A stretch of 64,000 nucleotides of DNA from Chryseobacterium fluminis. Its GTDB lineage: Bacteria; Bacteroidota; Bacteroidia; Flavobacteriales; Weeksellaceae. Shown here piece after piece: positions 1 to 8,294 of this stretch. The stretch's first letter is position 1. Every line of letters begins with the position of its first letter. Under the pieces are notes generated by a model, which was given only the letters and a program-made list of their open reading frames with translations, did not search any database and was not told the DNA's origin. Location of the stretch: positions 3,844,001 through 3,908,000 of the forward strand of contig NZ_CP111121.1 of assembly GCF_026314945.1 (NCBI RefSeq), given 5' to 3'. The position numbers and the translations under genes are program-made.

Positions 1-416
1 TGAAACTGAAAGAAGGCAATACTTCGATTCTGGGCGGTGTTCCGAAAAGCCTCCCGAGTCTGGTAAAAGCGTACAGAATCCAGGATAAAGTAAAAGGAAT
101 CGGTTTCGAATTTCATGATGCCGAAGATGCCTGGAAAAAAGTAGATGAAGAGATTCAGGAATTTCATCTGGAAACAGATCCTGATAAAAAAGAACAGGAA
201 TTAGGAGACGTTTTCTTTTCATTGATCAACTATGCCCGGATCTCAGGAATTAACCCTGACTCTGCCTTAGAAAGAACAAATCTGAAGTTTATTGCCAGAT
301 TCCGGAAAATGGAAAGCCTGGCTTTACAGAAAAATATAATGCTTGCCGATATGTCTCTGGAGGAAATGGATGTTCTGTGGGAAGAAGCCAAGAAAATTTT
401 AAATGAAGATCAGTAA
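1..416 (+). CDS. mazG: MazG family nucleotide pyrophosphohydrolase, C-terminal part
   Basis: The frame is open from base 3 and continues from outside the window, so only the last 137 residues are seen. MazG hydrolyses (d)NTPs to monophosphates in the cytoplasm. The visible part starts with the VPKSLPSLVKAYRIQDKV stretch that opens the second MazG domain, followed by an EEIQEF helix and the EQELGDVFF helix, which supply the acidic Mg-binding residues (ExxE and ExxD pattern). The stop lies 14 bases inside the following transporter gene, so the two are probably translated together. Family assignment is firm; the N-terminal half cannot be judged. Confidence 0.88.
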   Translation, partial: KLKEGNTSILGGVPKSLPSLVKAYRIQDKVKGIGFEFHDAEDAWKKVDEEIQEFHLETDPDKKEQELGDVFFSLINYARISGINPDSALERTNLKFIARFRKMESLALQKNIMLADMSLEEMDVLWEEAKKILNEDQ

Positions 417-1482
417 TCCTACGACGCACAGATTTCAATATCTGCTTGAATTTAAGCAGACGGAAAGGAAATGGCATTTCCCCTTCCTGGCTGCATTATG
501 TATCGGGAGCTGCCTGTTCATTGGGTATTTTCTTGGAAAGCCTAATTATGGAGCGCTTTCAAGTCTGGGCGCATTAACGATTTTATATTTTACATCGGCT
601 CACATTACCCAGAAAATGATCCATCTCGCGATCTGTGCATTCGGAATCGTATTTTCTTTTACCATAAGTTCATTTTTTGCATTTAATATTTATTTTGCAG
701 CAGTATCGGTCGGAATTATTTCGTTTTTAGCTCACTTTATTTCATCGTATTTTAAAATCCCGCCACCCGGAAATTTTTTCTTTATCATGGTGGCTGCCAT
801 GGCCAGTACGTATACCTTTGATCTGGAATTAATTCCCACAAGAGTAGGACTGGTTGCCATGGGGGCAATCCTGTCGTGCTCATTTGCCTTTATATATTCG
901 GTCTTCATTGAAAAAAGTCGGGTGGTAACCGTGCCGAGAAGAGCTTTTAACAAACGAAGATATACCAAGTTTGTCGAAAGTGCCATCATCGGTTTCTTTA
1001 TGGCGCTGACTTTAGTGATCGGCCATCTTTTACAGTTTAAAAATACATACTGGATTTCTATTGCTGCTGTTGCGATTATCCAGGGGCGAAACTTTGAACA
1101 TGTGCGACAGAGGAATATGCACCGGATTTTGGGAACGTTCATAGGAATTGGTTTTGCATGGATTATTTTATTATTTAATCCCGATAAGATTATGATGATC
1201 GTCATCATCACCATATTGCAGTTTGTCATTGAGCTTCTGATTGTAAGAAATTACGGTCTTGCAGTAGTTTTTATCACTCCGCTGACGATTCTGCTGGCAG
1301 AAACCGGAAGCGATATTCATCATAATGTTGAAAATCTGATGCAGGCAAGACTTATCGATACGATTATCGGAAGTTTCATGGGGCTGACGGCTGGATTTTT
1401 CCTCCATCATCAGCAGATTATTAATAACTTAGAGAAAAATATAAGGTTCTCTTATTTCCAGTTTAAAAAATTAAAAAAATAG
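403..1482 (+). CDS. FUSC-like inner-membrane protein
   Basis: 359 residues with two blocks of hydrophobic segments (about residues 25-160 and 195-345) separated by a basic cytosolic stretch near residue 180 (PRRAFNKRRYTKF). The duplicated bundle and the motif TYWISIAAVAIIQGRNFEHVRQR match the fusaric-acid-resistance/aromatic acid exporter (FUSC) fold, in which the second block follows a conserved W and ends in an RxxGTxxG-like turn (here HRILGTFIGIGFAWI). It begins inside mazG, and a lipoprotein gene follows after two bases, so the three form one transcript. The substrate cannot be told; many FUSC proteins are of unknown function. Confidence 0.75.
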   Translation: MKISNPTTHRFQYLLEFKQTERKWHFPFLAALCIGSCLFIGYFLGKPNYGALSSLGALTILYFTSAHITQKMIHLAICAFGIVFSFTISSFFAFNIYFAAVSVGIISFLAHFISSYFKIPPPGNFFFIMVAAMASTYTFDLELIPTRVGLVAMGAILSCSFAFIYSVFIEKSRVVTVPRRAFNKRRYTKFVESAIIGFFMALTLVIGHLLQFKNTYWISIAAVAIIQGRNFEHVRQRNMHRILGTFIGIGFAWIILLFNPDKIMMIVIITILQFVIELLIVRNYGLAVVFITPLTILLAETGSDIHHNVENLMQARLIDTIIGSFMGLTAGFFLHHQQIINNLEKNIRFSYFQFKKLKK

Positions 1483-1484
1483 AT

Positions 1485-2357
1485 ATGTTGCGTGTTGTTA
1501 TTGTATCGGCATTTTTGTTGTGGAGCTGTAATCCGAAAGCTCAGGATTCGCCTAAAAATGAAGACCTGAAAGTGGAGTTTTCGTTACCGAAGAAACTGAA
1601 GGAAGTTTCAGGTATTGCCCTGTCAAAAGATAAAAAGATAATTTGGGCGATTGAAGACCAGGGAAATAAAAATGTGGTTTACGCGCTGGATGCACAGGGA
1701 AAGCAGGTCGCTGATGTAATGGTGAATGATGCTGAAAATAATGATTGGGAAGATATTACTGCAGATCCACAGGGAAATATTTACATCGGTGATTTCGGGA
1801 ATAACGATAACAACAGACAGAACCTGGCGATTTTAAAATTAGATTTAAAGGATATTTACCAGAAGAGCACAAATGTAATTCAGACCACAAGATTCCGCTA
1901 TGAAGGTCAGACAGAATTTCCTCCGAAAAAATCGAACTGGCTTTATGACTGTGAAGCATTCGTGGAAATGGACGGAAACTTTTATCTGTTTACCAAAAAC
2001 AGGAGCAAGGGTTTTGACGGTACTTTTTTAGTTTTCAGGATTCCCAATAAGGAAGGGGATTTCGAAGCAAAACTGATCGGCCAGTTAAAACTTAACGGAA
2101 AGTACAGCGATGCAGCGATAACTTCCGCCGCGATCAACAGTACGAAAGATAAAATTGTTCTGTTAAGTCATAAAAATATTCATGTCCTTTCAGGATTTTC
2201 ACCCAATGATTTTAATAAGGCAAAAATTCAGAAGATATCATTAAACCACAATTCTCAGAAAGAAGCGGTAGTTTTCCTGGATGATAAAACATTGCTGATA
2301 GCCGATGAAAAAGACAAGAACACAGGCGGAAATGTATACCGGTTTTCTTTACAATAA
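1485..2357 (+). CDS. lipoprotein with SdiA-regulated/beta-propeller-like domain
   Basis: 290 residues. The first 15 residues are hydrophobic and end in LLWSC, a plausible lipobox with Cys15 as the lipidated residue, so export to the envelope is expected. The rest reads as repeated beta strands (VSGIALSKDKKIIWAIEDQG, WEDITADPQGNIYIGDFGNN, CEAFVEMDGNFYLFTKNR), the pattern of a propeller of the SdiA-regulated/phytase-like kind, with WEDIT and GDFGDN-type turns. It is the last gene of the mazG-FUSC transcript and is followed by a strong hairpin. No catalytic function can be assigned. Confidence 0.65.
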   Translation: MLRVVIVSAFLLWSCNPKAQDSPKNEDLKVEFSLPKKLKEVSGIALSKDKKIIWAIEDQGNKNVVYALDAQGKQVADVMVNDAENNDWEDITADPQGNIYIGDFGNNDNNRQNLAILKLDLKDIYQKSTNVIQTTRFRYEGQTEFPPKKSNWLYDCEAFVEMDGNFYLFTKNRSKGFDGTFLVFRIPNKEGDFEAKLIGQLKLNGKYSDAAITSAAINSTKDKIVLLSHKNIHVLSGFSPNDFNKAKIQKISLNHNSQKEAVVFLDDKTLLIADEKDKNTGGNVYRFSLQ

Positions 2358-2362
2358 AACAG

Positions 2363-2406
2363 ATAGTCCGTTTCACAATTAGCGAAACGGACTATTTTAT
2401 TTTTTC
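2363..2406 (+). terminator. Rho-independent terminator after the mazG-FUSC-lipoprotein transcript
   Basis: A perfect 12-bp stem (ATAGTCCGTTTC with GAAACGGACTAT) around a 9-base loop is followed by TTTATTTTTT. It lies between convergent transcripts. Confidence 0.85.
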
Positions 2407-2450
2407 CTTGATCTGGAAACGGGTTTTGTTAAGTTTACATTATATCACTC

Positions 2451-5400
2451 TTAGAAAGTCATTCCCACGCCCGCAGAAACCCTTCCGCCATCTGAACCGT
2501 AGAAATAATTCAATCTGGCAGAAAACATTTCAACAATGCTTAGCCAGAATCCTGCTCCAACCGACTGATGCCATTTTCGGGATTCTTCGCCGTCATTCCA
2601 GACTCTTCCGATATCGTAGCCGAGTAATACACCCATATTGGCAGGAACTATATTATTTCTCACTCTTCCGAAGTCCCAACGGATCTCAGAGTTATTGGTA
2701 AAATAAGATCTCCCCGAAAAGCGGTCGTTTCTGAAGGCTCTCATCCCATTATTTCCACCAATGGCCGCAGCCTGGTAAAATTCAAAATTATTATTGTTGA
2801 TCCACCTTACATTGCTCGAGTTAGCAAAAACAAAATTTCCTCTTTTATCAATTCTGTGATCAATTGTCAATCTTCCCGTTAAGGTAACAAAGTTTTTATT
2901 AAAATCTGAAAGATTGGTTTTCCAGTCTGCATTCAGCATCAACTCCGTTCCTAAGGTAGGAAAGGCATTATTGTCCAGGTTTTTGTAACTTAAGGTATAA
3001 TTTGCTCCTCCAAATTGCTGGTTATTGAATACTTCAGGTCTCACATCAGAAGAAAGATCTACAAAACGGTCGCCGTTTCTCTGTACTTTATTGTTTTCAA
3101 AAGTCAGCTGGAATTTATTTTCCAGGTTCATCCAGCTTTTCTTTGAAACAGAAGGGGCAAAGAAAAACTTGGAAATTCTGGCTCTGTTGAACTCTCTTTC
3201 TGTTTCTTTCTTATCATATTCACTTTCATTAGAGAGCCCAAAGAAATTTTCTGCATAGCGGGGCGTCGTGTAAGAGGCATCAAGATTAAAATCCCAGCCT
3301 GAAATGGCTTTCTTAAATATTCCCCTGTACACAAGATTGAAACCTCCTGTTGCAGTATAAAAATTAGATTTCAGACTATGTTTTTGAGTATACGGAGCAC
3401 GGATGAAATTATTGACGGTATAATTGGCAACAAGACCAATGATCACTCCGTCATCGGGATTGTAATCTGCATTCGGGTATCCTGCGAAAAAGCTGTATCG
3501 GGGATGCTTGTAATTATACGTATTGATATCATAATCATCGGAAATATTTTTTACAGCTCCGCGTGTATTGTATGTGTTCTTCTGAGATTTAAAGTCATAA
3601 ATTCTCACCTTGCTTCCATTGGCAACATTATAGGTATCATGATTGTAACCACCAATTAACCTGATGTTCATTTTAGGTTTTCCGTCACCTGAAACTTCAT
3701 AAATGTCATCGTCTTCCAAACCGTAAATCCAAAGTTCTCTTGTTTTGGAATCATCATATGTTTTTTCGAAGACCAGTTCCGGATTTTCCTGTTTTTTGTC
3801 CAGTTTATATTGTTTTACATTGACAGAGTGTCCTGTTTTGGTAATAACAAATTTATCAGGATTTACAGTCCCTGCCAGCGGTACTTTTTTCTGCAGAACA
3901 TTATAATAACCTGCGGCGTAATCCTGTAGTTTTTTTATTCTTGATTTTAATTTCCTTTGGATATCAGCCAGTGTTTCATCTTTAACCTCCGTGGGCATAT
4001 TGGTGAAAGCTTCATCAATATCCCGGTCTGTCAGATGCTCCTGAATATACTTTGCCTGTGCTATCCATTCCTCTTCCGTAGATCCTTTCAAAAAGATAAG
4101 ATCCAGCGGGTATGGCTCCATATTTACCCACTTTACATTTTTAATGTCATCTTTAAAGGTCTTCATATGGCGGATGGCCGGAACATTCATGATGACTTTA
4201 AAGGCAGTACCGTCATATTTACTGAACGCCTGATCTCTGTCTCTGGGGATAGGCTTATACACAACCTGATTTCCATTCTGATATTCTGCCCATTTCCACT
4301 GATCAGAGTGTCTGTCCCAATCGCCGATCAGCATATCGAAAATTCTTGCCCGGATGTAGGATTCCTGGTCGACAGAATATTGATAACTTTTGTTGAAGTT
4401 CTTCAGAACGTCATCTGTAGAAACAATATCTTTGGCATTATCTAGCGATGCCAAAGTTACGGGATCAGCAGAAAAACGTTCTTCAATCATATACATTTCA
4501 TCACCGTAGTTTTGATTATACTCTCCCAATGTATATTGTTTCGGAATATAGTAGAGTTTAGGGTTACTGTGATAAATATTAAGTTTATCCGCTAGATTTC
4601 CTACTGAAAAAGGAGTGAATGGATGATTGGTCGTATAAAAATCCAGCAGGAATCTTTCAGGAAAGGTATTGTTGAGCTCACTTCCGAATGTACTTTTTTT
4701 AAAGGCCATATTGTTCAGAAACCGGACCGCACTTTTTTTCACGCCTCTCATGACAAATTCCTGCCCGTTTGCCGCTCTCAGTCTTAAACTGTTAGACTGA
4801 TTTCCGCCGCCTTCCCTAAAAGGGGTAAATCCACCACCGAGCACAGCCAGGTCGGCCGTGGGCGCTTCAACCGGTATTCCGTAATATTTGCGGTAATGAT
4901 CTCCCCAGAGCCAGCGGTAAAACTTTCTCTTCTCAGTTAATGCTTTAGGATAAACGGTAGAAGATACTGTTGGTGGCAGTGTTTTAGGGAAATTATTAAT
5001 AAACACATCTGGTTTTGAAATAACGGAGATATGGGAAAGCTGTTTTAAATTACTGTCTTTTGTTGAAAAATATTCAACATCAGTACTGTGATCTTTCCGG
5101 ATATTTAAAATGGCAAAACCGTTACCGCCATATGAAAAATCTGTTTTTTCAGCGATGGTGGCAGGCGCTGTTTTTGAACCTGCTCCGCTGATGATCTGCC
5201 TGATGTTACGGTCTTCATGATATTGCAAATTATGGTCATGTCCGGACACGAAAATGATATTTCCCTTATCCTGAACAATACTTTTTAAACGGTTGGAAAG
5301 CTCTGCATAATGCCGGCTGTTAATATCTTCAGGATTAGCTCCTGAAGAACTTCTCACAACATTAATTAAACTTGCCACCCCGGGAACAGGGACTTTACTT

Positions 5401-6167
5401 TTTAGGGGATAAAGATGTGTCTTCGCCGAAGTAAATCCGGCATGTGTGCCGCTGCTGATCACCGGATGATGCAGTGCAACGATAATTCTTTTATCCTGGT
5501 TTTTATTGATCAGATCTTTAAATTCGTCAAAAAAATCTTCCCTGGTTTTAATAGCGCAGTTTTTATTAATTCCCGGCTGCTGATCCCAGTTTAATAAAGC
5601 CCATTCGGTATCGATAACAATTAATTTGACATCTTTGGTAAGATTAATATCATCAATAGGGCATGCATTTTTCGGAAGAAATGCTTTTTTATCATTCAGA
5701 TATTTTTTAACAAAATCTTCCTGTGCTTTTAAGCCGTCTAAACCATGGTACCAATCATGATTGCCGGGAATGACTAAGGTTTTTCCCTTGAAATCTTTAG
5801 TTATGGCAAGCTGATTTTCAAGCTTCTGTTTTGCCAGACCGTAATCTTTGTCATTTTCGGCGGGCATTCCGGAAGGATAGATATTATCTCCTAAAAAGAT
5901 CAGCATAGAATTTTTATCGGCAGAATCCAGCTTTGCTTTAAGCAGGTCTAAAGTGTTGCGGGCCTGTGGCTCGTCTGCATTTCCTGCATCACCGATTAAA
6001 AAGATTTTAAAGTCGTTTTCTGATGATATATCAGAATTTTTTACTTCGAATAAGTTTTTACCCTTTTTTACGTTATATGTTGCGCAGGAATAAAGCACTC
6101 CGGCAGATAAAGCTACTCTAAGGACAATAGAAGTATTTTTTAGATGAGTTTTAAAGGATAAATTCAT
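2451..6167 (-). CDS. metallophosphoesterase fused to kinase-like segment and outer-membrane beta-barrel
   Basis: 1238 residues. The N-terminus has a hydrophobic segment ending in GVLYSC, a possible lipobox. Residues about 50-340 hold a calcineurin-type phosphoesterase with all metal motifs: LIGDAGN, FLGDNIYPSG, PGNHDWYHG, ALHHPV and SGHDHNLQ. The middle contains FVMRGVKKSAVRF (about 469), IGDWDRHSDQWKW (about 612) and RDRDQAF (about 644), which resemble the Lys, DRH catalytic loop and Asp of HipA/FAM20/CotH-type kinases. From about 850 to the end alternating aromatic strands and a C-terminal GVGMTF indicate an Omp85/surface-antigen-like barrel. Likely in the outer membrane. Phosphoesterase is firm, barrel fairly firm, kinase-like part inferred. 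Divergent from the HD gene with 26 bases between starts. Confidence 0.8.
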   Translation of the reverse strand: MNLSFKTHLKNTSIVLRVALSAGVLYSCATYNVKKGKNLFEVKNSDISSENDFKIFLIGDAGNADEPQARNTLDLLKAKLDSADKNSMLIFLGDNIYPSGMPAENDKDYGLAKQKLENQLAITKDFKGKTLVIPGNHDWYHGLDGLKAQEDFVKKYLNDKKAFLPKNACPIDDINLTKDVKLIVIDTEWALLNWDQQPGINKNCAIKTREDFFDEFKDLINKNQDKRIIVALHHPVISSGTHAGFTSAKTHLYPLKSKVPVPGVASLINVVRSSSGANPEDINSRHYAELSNRLKSIVQDKGNIIFVSGHDHNLQYHEDRNIRQIISGAGSKTAPATIAEKTDFSYGGNGFAILNIRKDHSTDVEYFSTKDSNLKQLSHISVISKPDVFINNFPKTLPPTVSSTVYPKALTEKRKFYRWLWGDHYRKYYGIPVEAPTADLAVLGGGFTPFREGGGNQSNSLRLRAANGQEFVMRGVKKSAVRFLNNMAFKKSTFGSELNNTFPERFLLDFYTTNHPFTPFSVGNLADKLNIYHSNPKLYYIPKQYTLGEYNQNYGDEMYMIEERFSADPVTLASLDNAKDIVSTDDVLKNFNKSYQYSVDQESYIRARIFDMLIGDWDRHSDQWKWAEYQNGNQVVYKPIPRDRDQAFSKYDGTAFKVIMNVPAIRHMKTFKDDIKNVKWVNMEPYPLDLIFLKGSTEEEWIAQAKYIQEHLTDRDIDEAFTNMPTEVKDETLADIQRKLKSRIKKLQDYAAGYYNVLQKKVPLAGTVNPDKFVITKTGHSVNVKQYKLDKKQENPELVFEKTYDDSKTRELWIYGLEDDDIYEVSGDGKPKMNIRLIGGYNHDTYNVANGSKVRIYDFKSQKNTYNTRGAVKNISDDYDINTYNYKHPRYSFFAGYPNADYNPDDGVIIGLVANYTVNNFIRAPYTQKHSLKSNFYTATGGFNLVYRGIFKKAISGWDFNLDASYTTPRYAENFFGLSNESEYDKKETEREFNRARISKFFFAPSVSKKSWMNLENKFQLTFENNKVQRNGDRFVDLSSDVRPEVFNNQQFGGANYTLSYKNLDNNAFPTLGTELMLNADWKTNLSDFNKNFVTLTGRLTIDHRIDKRGNFVFANSSNVRWINNNNFEFYQAAAIGGNNGMRAFRNDRFSGRSYFTNNSEIRWDFGRVRNNIVPANMGVLLGYDIGRVWNDGEESRKWHQSVGAGFWLSIVEMFSARLNYFYGSDGGRVSAGVGMTF

Positions 6168-6193
6168 AAATTTACAGTAACAAATTTTCGGTG

Positions 6194-7366
6194 ATGAACA
6201 TTTTAAACAAAGCTAAAGATTATGTTGAAATCTTATTCAAAGATAAGTTATCTTCGGTATATTTTTATCATAATTTTATTCATACTACCTATACGGTAAA
6301 TAAGGCCGAGGAAATTATGAAAAATACCCCTGTTTCTACGGAGGATCAGGAAAAAGTATTATTGGCGTTATGGTTTCACGATACGGGCTACATCAAATGC
6401 GCACAGAATCATGAAGAGAGTGGAGTAGTGATCATGAAGGATTTTCTGATAAAGGAAAAGTATCCCCATGCTTATATCGATGATGTAGCACAGTTGATCT
6501 TAGCTACGAAAATTACCTATGAACCTCAGAATCTACTGGAGAAAATCGTGAAAGATGCCGACTGCAGTCATTTTGCGAGTCACAATTATAATGATATTTC
6601 TGATGCTTTGCGAAAAGAGTGGGAGCTTACCAATGTAAGATGTTTCTCTAATGATGAATGGAATGCCGGAAATATTGACATGCTGAAGAATAAGCATCAA
6701 TTCTATACGGATTATGCTAAGCAAAACTGGGGGCCTCTGAAAGAGAAGAATATTAAGAAAATTGAAAAAAAGCTGGAAAAAGAGGACAGTAAAAAAGACA
6801 GTTCGGAAAATAAGAAAGATAAAGAAAAGGAATCGAAATCAGACCGCAGTGTTGATACTCTGTTTAGAGTAACCCTGAATAATCACACGAGGCTGAGCGA
6901 TATTGCAGACAGTAAAGCCAATATTCTGCTGTCTGTAAATGCGATTATCATTTCGGTATGTCTTTCTGTACTGGTTCCGAAACTGGATGCTCCGAAAAAC
7001 TCCCACCTGATTATTCCCAGTTTTATACTTTTGCTTTCAAGCGTTTTAACGATCATTTTTGCGATCTTATCTACAAAGCCTAATGTTACTAAAGCAAGAT
7101 TTACGCTTCAGGATGTAGCAGACCGTAAGGTAAACCTGTTGTTTTTTGGAAACTTCAACAGTATGCCTTTCGGTGATTATCATCACGCGATGAAAGACTT
7201 GATCAAGGACAGGGATTATATTTATGATTCTATGGTAAAAGACCTGTATTACTTAGGAAAAGTCCTGGATCGTAAGTATAAACTTCTCTCGATAACCTAT
7301 AAGATCTTTATGGCAGGAATTATTATTTCCGTACTCTCTTTTGGTTATGCTTTTCTTTCTCTTTAA
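6194..7366 (+). CDS. HD phosphohydrolase fused to Pycsar-effector-like transmembrane domain
   Basis: 390 residues. Residues 1-175 form an HD domain: His in FYHNFIHTTY, the HD pair in LALWFHDTGYIK, and Asp in VKDADCSHFASH. A Lys/Glu-rich linker (about 185-220) leads to a domain starting SDRSVDTLFRVTLNNHTRLSDIADSKANILLSVN with three hydrophobic helices, the pattern of the PycTM/DUF5706 domain found in Pycsar effectors. Known: HD domains cleave phosphoesters or nucleotides, and PycTM effectors damage membranes when a cyclic pyrimidine binds. Inferred: a nucleotide-signal-controlled membrane protein. No cyclase gene is nearby. ATG at 6194 is preferred over an adjoining GTG at 6191. The bestrophin gene follows after 13 bases. 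Confidence 0.75.
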   Translation: MNILNKAKDYVEILFKDKLSSVYFYHNFIHTTYTVNKAEEIMKNTPVSTEDQEKVLLALWFHDTGYIKCAQNHEESGVVIMKDFLIKEKYPHAYIDDVAQLILATKITYEPQNLLEKIVKDADCSHFASHNYNDISDALRKEWELTNVRCFSNDEWNAGNIDMLKNKHQFYTDYAKQNWGPLKEKNIKKIEKKLEKEDSKKDSSENKKDKEKESKSDRSVDTLFRVTLNNHTRLSDIADSKANILLSVNAIIISVCLSVLVPKLDAPKNSHLIIPSFILLLSSVLTIIFAILSTKPNVTKARFTLQDVADRKVNLLFFGNFNSMPFGDYHHAMKDLIKDRDYIYDSMVKDLYYLGKVLDRKYKLLSITYKIFMAGIIISVLSFGYAFLSL

Positions 7367-7379
7367 AAATTAAGCTGAG

Positions 7380-8294
7380 ATGATTATAAGAGAGCGTGAA
7401 AACTGGCTGAGAATGCTTCTTATATGGCGGGGTTCTGTATTAAAAAAAATTATTGTTCAGCTGGTAACGATAACGCTGTTTTCTCTGGCTATCTACTTTT
7501 TCAAAGGAAAAATTTTCGATTATAAGGTTCATCTTAATCCTACCATTTTTACGTTATTAGGTCTGGCATTGGCGATATTTATGGGATTCTGTAATACGGC
7601 GAGTTACGACCGGTACTGGGAAGGCCGGAAATTGTGGGGATTGCTGGTCATTGAAACCAGATCACTGACCCGTCAGATCTTTTCGCTGGTTGACGGCCCT
7701 TCAAAAGAGGAAAAGCAGAAAATAATCAAAATGATTTCAGCGTTCTCCTGGTCTTTGAACGATCAGTTAAGAGACCGGCAGGGGACAAAACGTATTTCCC
7801 ATCTGCTGTCAGCGGATCAGATGAAAGTACTGGAGCATAAGAAATTTATTCCCAGTATTATTTTAGGATTTATAGCTGACTGGCTTAGACAGCAGCATAA
7901 AAAAGGGTATATTGATACGATTGTTCTGACACAGCTGGACCATCAGCTGAACCAGTTTTCTAATATTTCCGGAGGTTGCGAAAGAATTCATAATACCCCA
8001 CTGCCTTTTGCCTATAGTGTTTTGCTGCATCGTACAGTTTACTTATACTGTTTCTGGCTGCCATTCGGGCTGGTCGACAGTCTCGGATGGATGATGCCGC
8101 TTATTGTAGTGTTGATCAGCTATACCTTTATTGCTTTGGATGCCATTATTCAGGAAATTGGCGAACCCTTCGGTGAAGAAGAAAACGATCTTGCTCTTAA
8201 CAGTATTTGCAGAACCATCGAATATTCTGTTTTTGAACAGGCCGAAATTCCGCAGGATCCTTTAAAAGAAACGGATTCTTATATTGTCAATTGA
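7380..8294 (+). CDS. bestrophin-family anion channel
   Basis: 304 residues, the usual size for bacterial bestrophins (UPF0187). The N-terminal IRERENWLRMLLIWRGSV, the second hydrophobic stretch with LALAIFMGFCNTASYDRYWEGRKLWG, and a C-terminal PFGEEENDLALNSICRTIE are all family signatures; the last supplies the acidic cluster and DLxL helix of the cytosolic belt. Bestrophins are pentameric inner-membrane ion channels. It follows the HD-PycTM gene closely and probably shares its transcript. Its end overlaps the convergent GAF gene by 16 bases. Confidence 0.9.
   Translation: MIIRERENWLRMLLIWRGSVLKKIIVQLVTITLFSLAIYFFKGKIFDYKVHLNPTIFTLLGLALAIFMGFCNTASYDRYWEGRKLWGLLVIETRSLTRQIFSLVDGPSKEEKQKIIKMISAFSWSLNDQLRDRQGTKRISHLLSADQMKVLEHKKFIPSIILGFIADWLRQQHKKGYIDTIVLTQLDHQLNQFSNISGGCERIHNTPLPFAYSVLLHRTVYLYCFWLPFGLVDSLGWMMPLIVVLISYTFIALDAIIQEIGEPFGEEENDLALNSICRTIEYSVFEQAEIPQDPLKETDSYIVN

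Noticed and set aside
732..1229. 165-codon minus-strand open frame inside the FUSC gene
   Set aside because: Antisense shadow; the plus frame has clear membrane helices and family motifs, and the minus frame has none.
3957..4445. 162-codon plus-strand open frame inside the phosphoesterase-barrel gene
   Set aside because: It is opposite the conserved DRH region of the real gene and shows no domain of its own.
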